From Limnephilus marmoratus (taxonomy: Eukaryota; Arthropoda; Insecta; Trichoptera; Limnephilidae), in the NCBI GenBank assembly GCA_917880885.1, contig OU862928.1:13659721-13723720 (forward strand): a stretch of DNA of 64,000 nucleotides, in the 5' to 3' direction. The position numbers and the translations under genes are program-made. The notes under the pieces are model-generated. The model searched no databases. It was not told the origin of the DNA and saw only the letters and a program-made list of their open reading frames with translations. Shown here piece after piece: positions 1-11,323 of this stretch (position 1 is the first letter of the stretch; the number at the start of each line of letters is the position of its first letter).

Positions 1-1
1 C

Positions 2-1114
2 TGGAAGAGGGTAGTTCCGCAGGAAGGTAGACAGGCAATTCTTTCAAATTTACACGAGTCTTCGCGAGCTTGTCATCCTGGGGTATTCAAAACCTATAAA
101 AAGGTGCAATTGCGTTACTATTGGCCTAATATGTATAAGGATGTTAAGCAATTTGTTAATCGTTGTACAGTCTGCAAGGCCCACAAAATAAGTACAGCCC
201 CACCTAACGGCATCTCTTCAAACCCAAAAAAGGTCACACGACCCTTGCAAATGTTGTCGATAGATTTAGTAGGTCCTTTACCTAGGAGTTACTCAGGTTT
301 TACCGTAATCTTATCATGTGTAGACGTTTTTTCAAAATTTACATGGCTATTTCCGCTGCGCAATGGCACCGCGAGAAGCATAATTAAAATCTTAGAAGAA
401 AACATCTTTCTTGTTCACGGCGTACCACGAACTATCGTCTGTGATAATGGTCGTCAATTTGTTTCGAAAGAATTTAAGGACTTACTTAGTAGTTATAACA
501 TACCACCACCATTTTACAATTCGTCTTATACGCCTCAAAACAATGTAGTCGAACGTTATAATCAAACCTTGGGTACGGCGTTATCGATCCTTGTTGAATC
601 AGACCACCGAAATTGGTCCAAATTTCTTCCGCAAGTTCAATCGGCTATGAATAACACGGTAAACTGCGCTACAGGTTATACACCTTATTTCCTGATGCAC
701 GGTCGGGAGCAGATACTGGACGGTGATCTGCACCGTAATCCAATAGCGGATGAGGAATCCAATTCGCAAGTGGGTGCTCAACCTAAAGCTTATGCACAGA
801 AACTAGAAGAGTTGTCTTCGATTTACGAGCAAGTCTCGAATGCTCTTCTTAAAGCTTATCAAAAAGGAGCTGACCATTACAACCTGCGCAGAAAACACAT
901 CACCTATCAGGTTGGTGATGTGGTGTGGCGGAGAAATTTTGCACAATCTAACGCATTGAATTATTTCGCACAGAAATTGGCACCTCGGTTTGTTCAGAAT
1001 GTGGTAGTAAAGAAAAAATCCAATCTAATCTATACGCTTGCAGACTTAAACGGAAAAGTTGCGGGTGATTTTCATGTGAAGGATATAGTAAAATCAAATA
1101 ATATACCAGTATAG
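2..1114 (+). CDS. Ty3/gypsy Pol, C-terminal fragment with integrase (element G1)
   Basis: The frame is open from base 2 and runs in from outside the window, so this is the 3' part of a longer pol. It opens with the integrase zinc-binding region (His in NLHESS, His in CHPG, then Cys-x2-Cys in CTVCKAHK). The catalytic core follows, with Asp in SIDLVGPLP, Asp in VCDNGRQF and Glu in NVVERYNQ, so the D,D,E triad is complete. A C-terminal tail with RRKHITYQVGDVVWR follows; I see no clear chromodomain. Integrase inserts the cDNA copy into the genome. The protein closely resembles the integrase of the complete element G2a at 34-38 kb, so both belong to one lineage. No stop or frameshift was seen in this part. 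Family call is firm; activity cannot be judged because the 5' half is missing. Confidence 0.9.
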   Translation, partial: WKRVVPQEGRQAILSNLHESSRACHPGVFKTYKKVQLRYYWPNMYKDVKQFVNRCTVCKAHKISTAPPNGISSNPKKVTRPLQMLSIDLVGPLPRSYSGFTVILSCVDVFSKFTWLFPLRNGTARSIIKILEENIFLVHGVPRTIVCDNGRQFVSKEFKDLLSSYNIPPPFYNSSYTPQNNVVERYNQTLGTALSILVESDHRNWSKFLPQVQSAMNNTVNCATGYTPYFLMHGREQILDGDLHRNPIADEESNSQVGAQPKAYAQKLEELSSIYEQVSNALLKAYQKGADHYNLRRKHITYQVGDVVWRRNFAQSNALNYFAQKLAPRFVQNVVVKKKSNLIYTLADLNGKVAGDFHVKDIVKSNNIPV

Positions 1115-2614
1115 TCTTATTGTGGCAATACTTCGGAGGGTCTGGCCATCCCTACCGAATACTGCAAATTATCTTATTTACTAGTTAATATTTAATGCTT
1201 GGGAGTTTTAACCCGGCCTGATCAACCGAGTTGAAACGACCCGACATTCTGACAGTCAAAGTCCTGTCACAGGAATATTTCTTTTTGTTCGTTCATGTTT
1301 TTGGAGGGGGTGCGTTTATGCTAACTCATGTAGTATTTATGATTCATTGCAATCAAAATCCACTCTAGTAAGATTAACTCGAGTTGTTTTATAAGTTCTT
1401 ACTTTCGTTAGGCGTAATTATTTATTGTTATTTATTCGAAATTAATTTAGTAACATTTTTTTTTTTGGACTGAGCACGAGCAAGCAAACAGGATGAATGA
1501 CATAATTTGTTTTATATTACGTTTGTTAACCTCGAATACAATTGGAACACATGCCCACTTCCAATTGTGTTCAGGGTACATCCCATTGAACTGCGTTCAT
1601 GGTTATTAAATTTTGTATTTATTATTAAGTTTTGTCTCGAAACACACAGGGATGCCAGTCCTACACCTCTATGTGTTTTGAGCATTGTTTTCTTTTTGTT
1701 TATCTCTTTCAATATGAAACATGACTGTTTTCAAATATAAATAAATTCTGAGAAATATTGTAAGTTCAACACGTAGTAACCACTTATATGCTTGCGAATA
1801 TACAAAGAGAATAGTTTAGTAATATACATATTATTTTGTTAAATTTATTGATTAGTTTTAGTACCTATGATGCTACTTTACTTCATACACTCACCCGTAC
1901 GACCGATTTAGGTAGAATAGGAAACTCTTCGTAGTGAACAATTTTATTTTTCCTAAAAGGGACGTAAATTCAGTGAAGTGAGGGTTGCTTGCACCCTAAA
2001 GTGTTGCCTAAATGGCTTTCTAAAACCCTATTATGGGTCAGTGATGCATTAATGCATATGGTTGTGTATAATTTTTGTGCTGGACACACAAAGGTATAGA
2101 TAAGTTAAGGATGTGTTGTCCACTGATTAGTGTTTAAACTTACATAATTAATGATGATTATGCGGTATATGTAACGTTAACGGTAGTCCAAGACATAAGT
2201 CAGCCGTTCTTCACCCAGTATCTTCAATGCTGTGGGTGTTTACGGACCCCGTTCACGGAACATTAGTTCACCATGTTCTTAATATTAAGTTCTTTTAGTT
2301 TTAAGTTCTTTTAGTTGTAAGCTATGTTTAAATAAGAATGGTTGCATCGCAAGCCCGTCCATCGCGCCTTACGCATGATGGAGTGCGATCGGAGTTGCGG
2401 CACACCCATTCGCTATTACTATTTAATCTATGTTTGATCTACTAATCATTTTTTTTTTTTTTTTTTTTTTTTTACTGCTGTCTACTAATGATTGCTAGAA
2501 TATGTTTGAATAATTTTTTTTAGGCCCTGTGACCGACCTTTTTTTTAGATTAGGGGTAGGAACCTTATTAGTTGTTATGTTCGTGGGCGAACATTTTTGT
2601 GGCGAGGGGGGTAA
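1115..2614 (+). other. G1 3' non-coding region ending in polypurine tract
   Basis: About 1.5 kb between the pol stop and the 3' LTR with no convincing coding frame and no env-like gene. It contains a T-run at 2449-2474. The last bases before the LTR (GGCGAGGGGGG, 2601-2611) form a polypurine tract of the kind that primes plus-strand DNA synthesis, and this supports placing the LTR start at 2615. Confidence 0.5.
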
Positions 2615-3911
2615 TGTTATGATGTGGATGCATCATTACATATAAATTACTTTAATTTATTACTCGGATAGGCAGGTACCTTTATTTGAAGGATGGTAAT
2701 AGTTTATTCGAGATACTCGGCAGGTTGGCAGACTGAGCGGAAACGGGTTTTGTTTTTTGAAACGGCACTCTGGACGAGAGAGAACACGGGAGGACGCCGT
2801 GTTTTTCTCGGGCACAGTCACCTAGCGATTTAAGTTTTATAATGTAAAATATACCGGAACAATACGACTCCGCGTTGCAAAGAGATCCGTACATTATGTG
2901 TAAATAACGGGATTAACCTAAAGATCCGAATTGTTCGGCCCGGAATTAACGAAGTTTTCGGTTCATCAATGGCCGTCGGCGCCTCGTGCGACGAGAATAA
3001 GTAATGCCGTTTATCTAGCTGATCTGGCGACTGGGAAAGTGCAATTGGCGAACATGGACTCCCGCTACACCTCGCAAGCCACGGCGAAGTTTATTTAATT
3101 AGTGTTCGGAGTTTTAACTTTAACATCCGCCGCCTACTGAGGCGTTCATATAAAAACCCGCGTACTTGATTTTGATACGCAGAACAGACCGTTCCGGTTC
3201 ACCGCAACCCCGGATTCGTCGCCGACTCCGTCTGTCAACAAATCCCGTAGGCATCCATCTATTTGGGCTTGATGGCCTCGTAGGACGGGCATCATACTGC
3301 TGGCCAGGCTGGCGCAATACACCGGATCATTTCTCATCGTCCTGATGCTCCCAGGGGGGTTTGGCATCGCGACCTCAGCAGGATCACATCAGGACCACCT
3401 CTTGGATGCTGGACGAAGCACCAAGCTCCACTACGTGCATCATGCCTGCCCGCAGGCACTTAATCCGAATTAGCTAGTTTTCAAGGTCATGGTCGCAATA
3501 CAGGGGTGAGTTTTCAGTAGTGTATTTTTTCCCTTGTAAAATTGGTTTATAATACCGTATTGTTTTAAATGTTCGATATTGTAAATATAGAAAATATTGA
3601 TTCAAATCTCTTTGTTATTTCATATCGATACACTGTAGTTCCTAATGATGAGTAAAGAAGTGATTGTCATAGTGCCCACGCTCCCTGGGAAGAATTAAAT
3701 GCTCTCCGTCGTTCTAGGAAGAAGGCGTAGTGAATTCAACTGTGGACATATTCTGTCTTGAACAGGATTTGGCGCTCTATTAATAGAAAAGTACGCAGTT
3801 GTATTCATCCCGTCTTCTTCCCTCTCAGCTAGCCACATCATATGGCTCCTTACGCCATTTTGCACGTAATAATTGCCGTTTCAACGTGAATTATAAGATA
3901 TTCACATAACA
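2615..3911 (+). repeat. Probable 3' LTR of gypsy element G1
   Basis: The segment starts TGTTATG directly after the polypurine tract and ends CATAACA, a perfect 7-bp terminal inverted repeat. G2, a relative of G1, has LTRs that start TGTTATGG and end CCATAACA, which supports these ends. The sequence on the right (TTACATTTGAAATG) is also present, uninterrupted, in reverse complement at X2 near 26660-26680. That fits insertion of G1 into repeat X1. The 5' LTR lies outside the window, so the LTR length (about 1.3 kb) rests on these ends only. Confidence 0.55.
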
Positions 3912-4193
3912 TTACATTTGAAATGAGCTGGCTATTGTCTCCGACCCCCGGTACTTTATTACGACTTTCACATATTTGTTCCCGCGATTCTTGCCGATCG
4001 CGGTAATGACCAACAGCAACAGCGTGCGTGGCTCTTCCGGGGTCCTGTGCTCTACTCTACGCGCCTGCAGTAACTAACGCTCCATGCGTTTGTTTCTTGT
4101 ATTTAAATCTACCCCTTCTCGAGTGTGCGGGGAGGTGGGGAGGAAGCGCGCGGGGTATCCGCTTGACTTGTGGGTAAAGACCGTTGGACACTC
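3912..4193 (-). repeat. Repeat X1, first segment
   Basis: This GC-rich segment is the reverse complement of about 26400-26680 (copy X2). It carries a TTTAAATA-like box and an AATAAA-like signal when read on the minus strand, so it could be part of an old LTR or promoter, but I cannot classify it. It is cut on the left by the G1 LTR and on the right by a hAT element. The last 8 bases, GGACACTC (4186-4193), are the hAT target duplication. Confidence 0.6.
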
Positions 4194-4489
4194 CAGAGGC
4201 GTAGTGTGGGGGGGGGCGGGGGGGGCGGCCCGCCCCGGGCGGCACTTTTAAGGGGGGCGGCAAATTTCACAATAAATAATAACATTATCTTGGAAAAATT
4301 TAAACCATTTCAAATCATTATTTAAAAATGTTCTACGATACTTTCGTTTACGAATCCAACTCTTTTTTTAATAATTTATTAAAAATATCAATAATTATAT
4401 TTTTTTAAGCTGCAATTTCGCAATTCGTAGGAAAACCGTACGCATATTATGAGAGTGATACTAATTAAAACTGATAACTCGCAAACAGA

Positions 4490-5737
4490 TTCACTCTTAA
4501 CTAAAATCAGAATTGTGTTCAGATTATATTAACGAATACATTTCGAAAGAGACCATTATTTTATTAGAAGTGCAGTTATAAAATTCTAGTTGCAGACTAT
4601 GTATGTGCTGCCAGAATCAAAGAGAAACCATTTTCATATTCTGAATGTAGTTTTAATTTGCCAAATACAGATTTAATTTAACCCGTCTAATCGCAGGAGA
4701 CGCAAATTGTCCCACACGTTTAATTTTAAAATAAAATTTAGAAATTATTATTATATTACATTTATTTTCAAAATAAATTTGTGATTGCGATAAAAAGTTA
4801 AGATACAGTTTTATAACATTTTTTTAAGAAAAGGAATCTGTATTTAAAATTTTAAGTTCATTATATTTTAGGTACTTTAATTCGAATATTCGCAGGCGTG
4901 TATTTTTGAGCCATTTCAATTTTCAACAAGCAATAAAAAGGAACATTTAAAATGCATGGGAAGAACCGGAAATTTTGTGCGCAAATTTGTGCGTATTTTT
5001 TTCTAATTATTCGAAGGGTTAAAGCAGTTTTTAGAATGTAAAATTCCATCTGAGGATTCATCTGCTGACACAATTCAAACTAAAACATTATCTTATTCGA
5101 AGTTCAGTTATAAAATTCTAGTTGCAGACTATGTATGTGCTGCCAGAATCAAAGAGAAACCATGTTCTTGTTCTGAGTGTACTTTTAATTCGCCGCATAC
5201 AGACTTATTCAGACCAATTTTGTGTTGAGAATGTAAATTTCTAGTTGTGGATTCATCTGTTGACACATTTCGAAGGAAAACATCCTTTTATTTGATGTTC
5301 AGTTATAAAATTCTATTTGCAGACTATGTATGTGCTTCCAGAATCAAAGAAAAACCATTTTCATGTTCCAAGTGTAGTTTTAATTCGCAAGGTAGAGATT
5401 TAATTTTAACCAATAAAGAATGTCAAATTCCAGTTGGATTCATCTGCTGACACATTTCGAAAGAAAACATTCTGTTATTCGATGTGTAGTTATAAAATTC
5501 CAGTTGCAGACTATTTATTTAGTGCCAGAATCAAAGAAAAATCATTTTCATGTTCCGAGTGTAGTTTTAATTCGCAAGGTAGAGATTTAATTTTAACCAA
5601 TAAAAAATGTCAAATTCCAGTTGGATTCATCTGCTGACACATTTCGAAAGAAAACATCCTGTTTTTCGATGTGCAGTTATAAAATTCCAGTTGCAGACTA
5701 TTTATTTAATGCCAGAATCAAAGAAAAACCATTTTCA
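4490..5737 (+). repeat. 187-bp tandem array derived from zinc-finger-like coding sequence
   Basis: At least five diverged units lie here, with clear 187-bp spacing at about 5246, 5433 and 5620 and older, more decayed units near 4550 and 5050. Read on the plus strand, each unit encodes a pattern such as CSYK...RIKEKPFSCSECSF. This closely resembles the Cys-x2-Cys half and EKPF linker of C2H2 zinc fingers, although the histidines are lost. Units at 5247-5450 and 5434-5637 stay open across a whole period; others have stops. The array continues beyond the LINE insertion at 7136-7750. No function is claimed; it looks like dead coding sequence amplified inside a transposon. Confidence 0.65.
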
Positions 5738-7135
5738 TGTTTTTTTTATTTTTTTTTATTATTAATAATTTTTTTGTTACATACATAAAAATATTACAAA
5801 AAACATTTCTTTTGATAAGAAGTAAAAAAATAAAATAAAATAAAATATGTAGCTTAACGATAAACAATAATACAATTTAACAACAAAAAAAGATATTACA
5901 ATATTATACATATATGCATGGTAACAAAAAAAATCCCACATAGGCATCGCCAGTTCGTGGGTATACTTAAGTTTTTTTTAATGCAGTTAAGATACAACAT
6001 AGCAAATAAAACTTTAAATTAGTAAATTGAAACATAATTATGTTTTAACATATTTATAGAACAAATAATTCCGTATTTAAAAAACAAAAGTTAAGAAAAA
6101 AAAAAAATATATATATATAAATGAAAAACAAAAAAGGTTAAATAAAAATTAGGGATTTGTAAAGTTATAACAGGTAAGATGTTATAGCAGGTAGGTATTT
6201 GTGTCATTTGTAGTTACCCAAGTCTTCATTAATTTTTTGTATATGCTGTAAGAGGATATGTTTTTAGATTTAATTTCTATAGTCTGATACAGTGCATTAT
6301 AGATTTTTGGTGCAATGAAAAAAGCATGTCTTTGCGCAAGCCTAGTTTTGCATAGGGGAACCTCAAATGCATTATTTACTCTACTGCTGGAGCGTTTTTC
6401 GTTTTTTGTAAAATATACATTTCGTGAAAATATATATTTCAGACATTGCATACAGTAAATTTTTCTTATATCTAAGAGTTCAGCTTCTTGGAATAATTGC
6501 AAGGAGGGGTAGGTAACATCTTTATCCAACATTATTTTTATTATTAATTTTTGAGTAATTTCTAGTTGCTTAATATGGGTATCATAAATACCCCCCCATC
6601 CAATTATTCCATAAGATATTGATGATTGCACCAATGCATGATATACCAGTTTCATTCTTTTAATATCAACTATGTTATTTAATCGTTTAAAAATGTAAGT
6701 CAAATACCTAAGTTTATTTACAAGGTTTTCTACGTGATTTGTTCATTTTAGTTGGCTGTCTATAATAATTCCTAGGTATTTAACTGTGTTCCCCGAATTC
6801 ATTTCTATACAGTTAGAACACAAAACAGGGTTGCAAGAATTGTTGTGAAACCTTATATTTAGGTGAGTTAAGGGTGCCGCCCTTTTGGTATTATAGAATG
6901 GAATATACATAGTTTTTTCACAGTTCAGAGTTAGGAGGTTTTGGTTTAGCCATTCTTTGACAATGGATGTGCACTTATTTGCGTTTTCAGAGACTTCTTT
7001 CCATGATTTACCATGGACTGTGATAGCAGTATCATCAGCATACGAGAATAGTTTTCCCGGAATACTGATATTACACAGGTCATTGATATAAATTAGGAAC
7101 AATAATGGACCGATAATATGTTCTGAAAAATCTAT
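5738..7135 (-). mobile_element. 5'-truncated Jockey-group LINE (LINE-E) inside the hAT element
   Basis: The element is in minus orientation: its tail is the T-rich run starting at 5738 and its truncated 5' end is near 7120-7135. The host array sequence ATGTT occurs at both borders, consistent with a short target duplication that splits a zinc-finger-like unit. A two-stem hairpin (5937-5964, CCCAC...GTGGG around GGC...GCC) sits in the 3' untranslated region. The same hairpin recurs in the LINE tail at 29.5 kb. Confidence 0.8.
6182..7102 (-). pseudogene. LINE-E reverse transcriptase, C-terminal part
   Basis: The minus-strand frame encodes the second half of a LINE reverse transcriptase. It has INDLCN, the catalytic motif YADDTAI, then KYLGIIID and a C-terminal region with SYGIIGWGG. 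One in-frame TGA near 6741 separates residues QLK from TNHVENL; otherwise the frame is continuous to the stop at 6182. The fingers half of the domain, the endonuclease and ORF1 are missing because of 5' truncation. The motif style matches LINE-D at 49-56 kb, so both probably belong to one Jockey-group clade. Confidence 0.8.
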
Positions 7136-7750
7136 AAAATATGTTCTGAGTGTAGTTTTAATTCACTGCTCACAAATTGGTTTTGTGTTCAGAATAGAAT
7201 GATACATTAAATAACGAGTTGCAGATGCATGGTGCATCAAGTGAAGCTTTACATTTGAGTTACATAATGATGTAAAATTCTGAGAAATTTATTGTTGCGT
7301 ATGTAACTATTATTTGGGGACTCTAACGCAGTATCAATCAATCTGCTAAGGAGTTTTATAAACATGATTTTCGTTGAAAGAATACTCGTCAAATGGGATT
7401 ATTAAAAAAAATCCGGCTCGTATAAAAATAGGTCATAATAAAAAAATGGGATTTCCATATACAACCCCCCCCCCCCCACGTCACTTCAAGTACCCTAATA
7501 AGTGGGCGGCGAAATTTTCCTCCGCCCCGATGTTCTCAGTTTAGTTTTAATTCACCGCATACAGATTTAAATAAAACCAGTTTTATGTTCAGAATGTAAG
7601 TGCCGGCAGAGTCAAAGAAAAACCATTTGTATGTTCTGATTATAGTTTTGATACACCGCGTATTTAGTTTAATAATAACCAGTTTCGTGTTATCAATATA
7701 ACAATCAATTGCCGATTCATCGTGTACCGAGTGCAGCTTTGCATTTGAGT
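7136..7750 (+). repeat. Continuation of the decayed zinc-finger-like array
   Basis: The array sequence resumes right after LINE-E with ATGTTCTGAGTGTAG and recurs near 7525-7650 (CAGAGTCAAAGAAAAACC, TGTTCTGATTATAG). Units are more diverged than those at 5.2-5.7 kb and have several stops. A C-run and a second G/C-rich block near 7470-7535 resemble the hAT subterminal sequence and may mark an internal duplication. Confidence 0.5.
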
Positions 7751-8001
7751 TGCATTCCATACGTATGCGTATGCGTGATGAAAATGCGAAATTCTATTAC
7801 AGGCATACAATTCTCGATTTCTGAGAGCAGTTGTATATAAATTTGTAGTAGAATTTGTAAGTATGATTTTATTGGAATAAAACTAAGCACATGGGATTAT
7901 AAAAATCAGCAAAAAAATAGGATACTAGAGGGGGGGGGGGGGGGGGGGGGCGGCAAAATTTTCCTCCGCCCCGGGCGGCCAAAACCCACGCTACGCCACT
8001 G

Positions 8002-8210
8002 GGACACTCTCGTGACGCGTGATTTTGCACGAGCCGCGATCCCAGCCGCGGTCTTGAGGTAGGGAAGGGTATGAAGGGTTTGTTGTTCTGCTTCCTCCGA
8101 TGGTCTTGAGGTACGGAGCGCGGCGGGGTATCCTGCCGTGGGTGAACACGCTTTCGCTACGTGATTTGCTGGGGAACTGACGGCGGATGAAACCTTACAA
8201 CTTATTATAA
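8002..8210 (-). repeat. Repeat X1, second segment
   Basis: This is the reverse complement of about 26200-26408 in X2, with only scattered differences visible. It begins with the second copy of the hAT target duplication (GGACACTC, 8002-8009) and ends with TAA (8208-8210), the target duplication of the next insertion. Confidence 0.65.
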
Positions 8211-9404
8211 TAGCCCATTCACACCATTCATTTATCGTTCATTTCGTGATTTCATTCCGCCTCTTTCCCTCGAAATGAACCGTGTGAACACGAAAGTGAA
8301 TAGAGACAGTTCCGAATGAAGCATTCCAACAATGTTGGAATGCTTCCTTCGGCACTGTTCACTCGCAACCGGAATTTAACATCACGTGACGCGAATGATG
8401 TGTGTGAACACTCAAGTGAACAGTCTTTCACTCGCAAATTAGTCGGCCGAAATGTTCTGGCGTGAGGACGAGTAGCCGAAGCGGCTTAAACGTCAAAATG
8501 CTCCGTTTAGTTCGCTTTTCGAAATAACTCCTACACGTCTCATAGAAATCGTTGTTTCTCCCTTACTATCATAGTGAAAAATATGATCTCAACGGTATTG
8601 GAAAGAAAAAATAATGCTCTATATATTCAATATAACGATTAACCATAAACGAATACGAATGTACACTTCTATGGAACCAAAGTTTCTGATCGAATTTGAA
8701 AAAAAAAATATGAAACATTGTGAATTTTTTATGAATTATTTTTATATGAAACGATAAAAAAGTGAGGTGACAGAAACGTTTATAATTTATTTGTCTAACA
8801 AAATAAGTGTGTGTTTTTATATTTCTTTTGTTAACCAGTAATTTTAGTTAGAATAAAAAGCAAGGAGAGCCATTTTTTTAACTTTTAAAGTTTTTATTAA
8901 AAATTACTCTATTTAAAAAATTACGTGGTTATTTCTAATAATAAATTTTGGAAGCATATTTTATCACCTTTCCAAAACAATTTTTAGTTTTTGGATACGT
9001 TAATAAATATTCCATTTGTATGGATTTTATTGCAAGCCGAGGCCTATTTTGGAATAAAAATATTTTCATGGTGCAAAAATACTGGTAGAAAACAGTTTTC
9101 AGGTTAGTATTTAACCATATGTTCATTTTATGGTGCTGAAATTTATTTACTGTTTACAAAAATCGCCAATTTCTCGTAATTTAGTTCGACGTTTCGGAAA
9201 TGTCAATTGAAATCGTAAATATTCCCGAACATAGCCGTCAGCGCCGGACGAATTCCAATGCGGCCGCGACTACTCTCGACGACTTCGCAGCGAGAATGTC
9301 GAGTGAACTCTTCCTTCGAAGGAACCGTGTGAACACTCGGTGAAACGAGAATGGAACATTTCATCGAGTAAACCTTCATCCGAGTGATCCTTGTGACTTC
9401 AGTT
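8211..9404. mobile_element. Harbinger-type MITE, 1.2 kb
   Basis: Comparison with X2 shows an extra 1194 bp between two copies of TAA (8208-8210 and 9405-9407). X2 has a single TAA at the corresponding empty site. A 3-bp TWA duplication is the hallmark of PIF/Harbinger elements. The left end, TAGCCCATTCACACCATTCA, has the TTCACACC-like start common in that group, but the right end matches it only weakly, so the terminal repeats are decayed. GTGTGAACAC motifs recur near both ends (about 8280, 8400, 9328). No transposase frame was found. The insertion is firm; the class is an inference. Confidence 0.6.
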
Positions 9405-9740
9405 TAAGCGCTTATCCACTACTTTCAATGGGAATGAAGGATGTAAAAACACTCTTATACGTGATTTTAAAGCTTATTAAATGTGGCAAATAATTTTTTT
9501 GAAGTATTTCTTCATATTTTCTCAGACAAATAAAATATTAAACTTCAAAATATTATTTTTCAATTTTTTTTAACAACAATCTCGTTATTATTGGCCAAAC
9601 TAAAGCAGATAATAAAAAAAATTGTTGTATACAAATTTTAGGCCGTTATGTAAGAAGTTCAGTGCTGAAATTTTTTTCTGATATATGTTTTAATTTATGA
9701 AAAATAATTGCTTTAGTAGGACCCCAAATTTTAATGTTAG
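9405..9740 (-). repeat. Repeat X1, third segment
   Basis: This is the reverse complement of about 25870-26205 in X2. The match continues across the A+T-rich part to AGGACCCCAAATTTTAATG near 9717-9740. There is no coding potential. Confidence 0.6.
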
Positions 9741-10050
9741 TGGGGAGGGGAAGGAGGTGGGGAAGAGGAAAGTTGGGAAGTACCAGGCTATTAAGATCTG
9801 GTCACTAAACACGGCTAAAGCCATTTCCAAGCAACGTTTCAATTCTGAATGGTGGTCTTACACCAGGGCGATACTGACAGTATCTTCCACTCTGGAACAT
9901 GCCGCAAATATGCTATTATTTTAAATGAATTAATTGTGAAATAACACAAATTAATCAAATAAAATTTAATAGCGCATGCCGGGTTCGAACCCGTGACCTC
10001 CGGATTGTGAGTCAAGAGTCTTACCCACTGGACTACGGAGGTCGTCAACT
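9741..10050 (-). mobile_element. tRNA-derived SINE
   Basis: Read on the minus strand, the head has a polymerase III A box (TAGTCCAGTGGGT, 10023-10035) and a B box (GGGTTCGAACCC, 9981-9992) spaced as in a tRNA. A non-tRNA body follows (AATTGAAAC...GTACTTCCC). A second, more decayed copy is at about 30270-30490. The right-hand part is tRNA-like but acceptor-stem pairing was not evident, so I do not call a functional tRNA gene. An A+T-rich stretch at 9910-9970 is absent from the other copy. Confidence 0.7.
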
Positions 10051-11145
10051 ACCTATAACAAAGCAATGCATGGTGGGATATTCCTCTTTTATAGATCTAC
10101 AAAAGTTCGCGTAGGCATATATCTATCTTTTACGGATAGCTTACTACCTATAATACCCATTCTATCTTCTAAAACACATGGTCACGTAGGTACATTGCGG
10201 TAATTGAAAAGTTATTTAGACGGATACAGTATTAATCCTTATTAACTTAAATACGTTAGTTACCCCAAGCACTTCATGCACATTATTATAATCTTTCACA
10301 CCATCTCTACGTATTATAAATTAAAGTCCTCCGCGGCATCTGTCTGTCTCTTCGCGATAAACTCAAAGACGGCGGTGGTTATAAAGGTTGGATATCCATC
10401 CAGTAGATGACGTTGTGTTTTATTAGCCACAGCAACGCCTGGCCGAGTCAGCTAGTATGTTATAATTATATTATTAATAATTATATTACCTATACAGCAA
10501 CAGAGCTTCCTTCCGCAGAAGATCACGTGGTATTTGAATGCACCCTGTCTAGCTTCTGAAGGCACCGCGTAATAAAGGTCGCCTATCTACAGTTGAAATT
10601 GTACGTTTGGACCAATTTTAAACAACACTTTCTGCTCGCCTTGAACCGGATGCGTGAACACAAACAAAAAATATATATTTCATGAATGCGGAGTTCACTA
10701 AAATCCTAGCGAGATTTACTACAGGAGCACTAGGAAGATTTTTATTTATTTCAAAAATAAAATTGGTATAAATATTTTACCAAAAATCAAAGAAATTTCA
10801 GGAACAGAGCTACGAGTATAATGAAACTAGAGCCAATTTAGCCAAATTAGTGGTTATAATAAAAATAGTAATGTTTTATTCCAGGACGTGGGGAGGATGA
10901 TGCAATTCCAGACGACCCATACAGTTATGCATTTTAACACAATAGATTTTTAAGTAAAAAAAATCAAGTACGAAAAAAGGAATAATTCGAGAATATTAGA
11001 ATATTAAAAACTAGCAGACCCGGCCACACGTTGCTGTGGCTAACGAAACACAACGCCATTACCCAACCTTTATAAAATCCACACCATCTGCTTGCCAGCT
11101 GCCCGCTGCCTAAATTGAATATTTGAATTTATCGACTTTTCTCTA
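10051..11145. other. No gene; contains an inverted pair of repeat fragments
   Basis: There is no convincing reading frame. Two fragments of one repeat lie in opposite orientation: about 10330-10460 (read on minus: AGCTGACTCGGCCAGGCG...) and 11012-11095 (plus: AGCAGACCCGGCCACACG). Both share a GTTGCTGTGGCTAA-type core. The rest is A+T-rich sequence with no recognisable feature. Confidence 0.5.
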
Positions 11146-11323
11146 CCATAATTTATTTATTTATTAACGGTATAAATATACCATAAATACATATTACATG
11201 TCACAAAATATTTGTTGTAGGTACTTAAGAAATAATTAAAAAGAAAGAGTTATAAATTAATTGTGGCATTTGATTAAGAAATGACACAAAGAGCTACAAT
11301 TACATTCAATACTATAAATAAAA

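Larger units (their letters stand above)
4194..8001. mobile_element. hAT-type DNA transposon, non-autonomous, 3.8 kb
   Basis: The ends are near-perfect terminal inverted repeats: CAGAGGCGTAGTGTGGG on the left, and on the right the reverse complement of CAGTGGCGTAGCGTGGG. The element is flanked by perfect 8-bp duplications GGACACTC (4186-4193 and 8002-8009). The empty site is preserved in X2 at 26401-26408. CAG-start ends with 8-bp duplications are diagnostic of the hAT superfamily. Both subterminal regions carry long G-runs and a GCCCGCCCCGGG-like motif. I found no hAT transposase reading frame. The interior is filled by a decayed zinc-finger-like tandem array and a later LINE insertion (5738-7135). 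Confidence 0.85.

Noticed and set aside
9839..10048. Minus-strand frame with VVQWVRLLTHNPEVTGSNPAC, and possible tRNA gene.
   Set aside because: The peptide is the chance translation of tRNA-like A and B boxes. No acceptor-stem pairing was found, and the copy has a SINE body, so I call it a SINE and not a tRNA gene.
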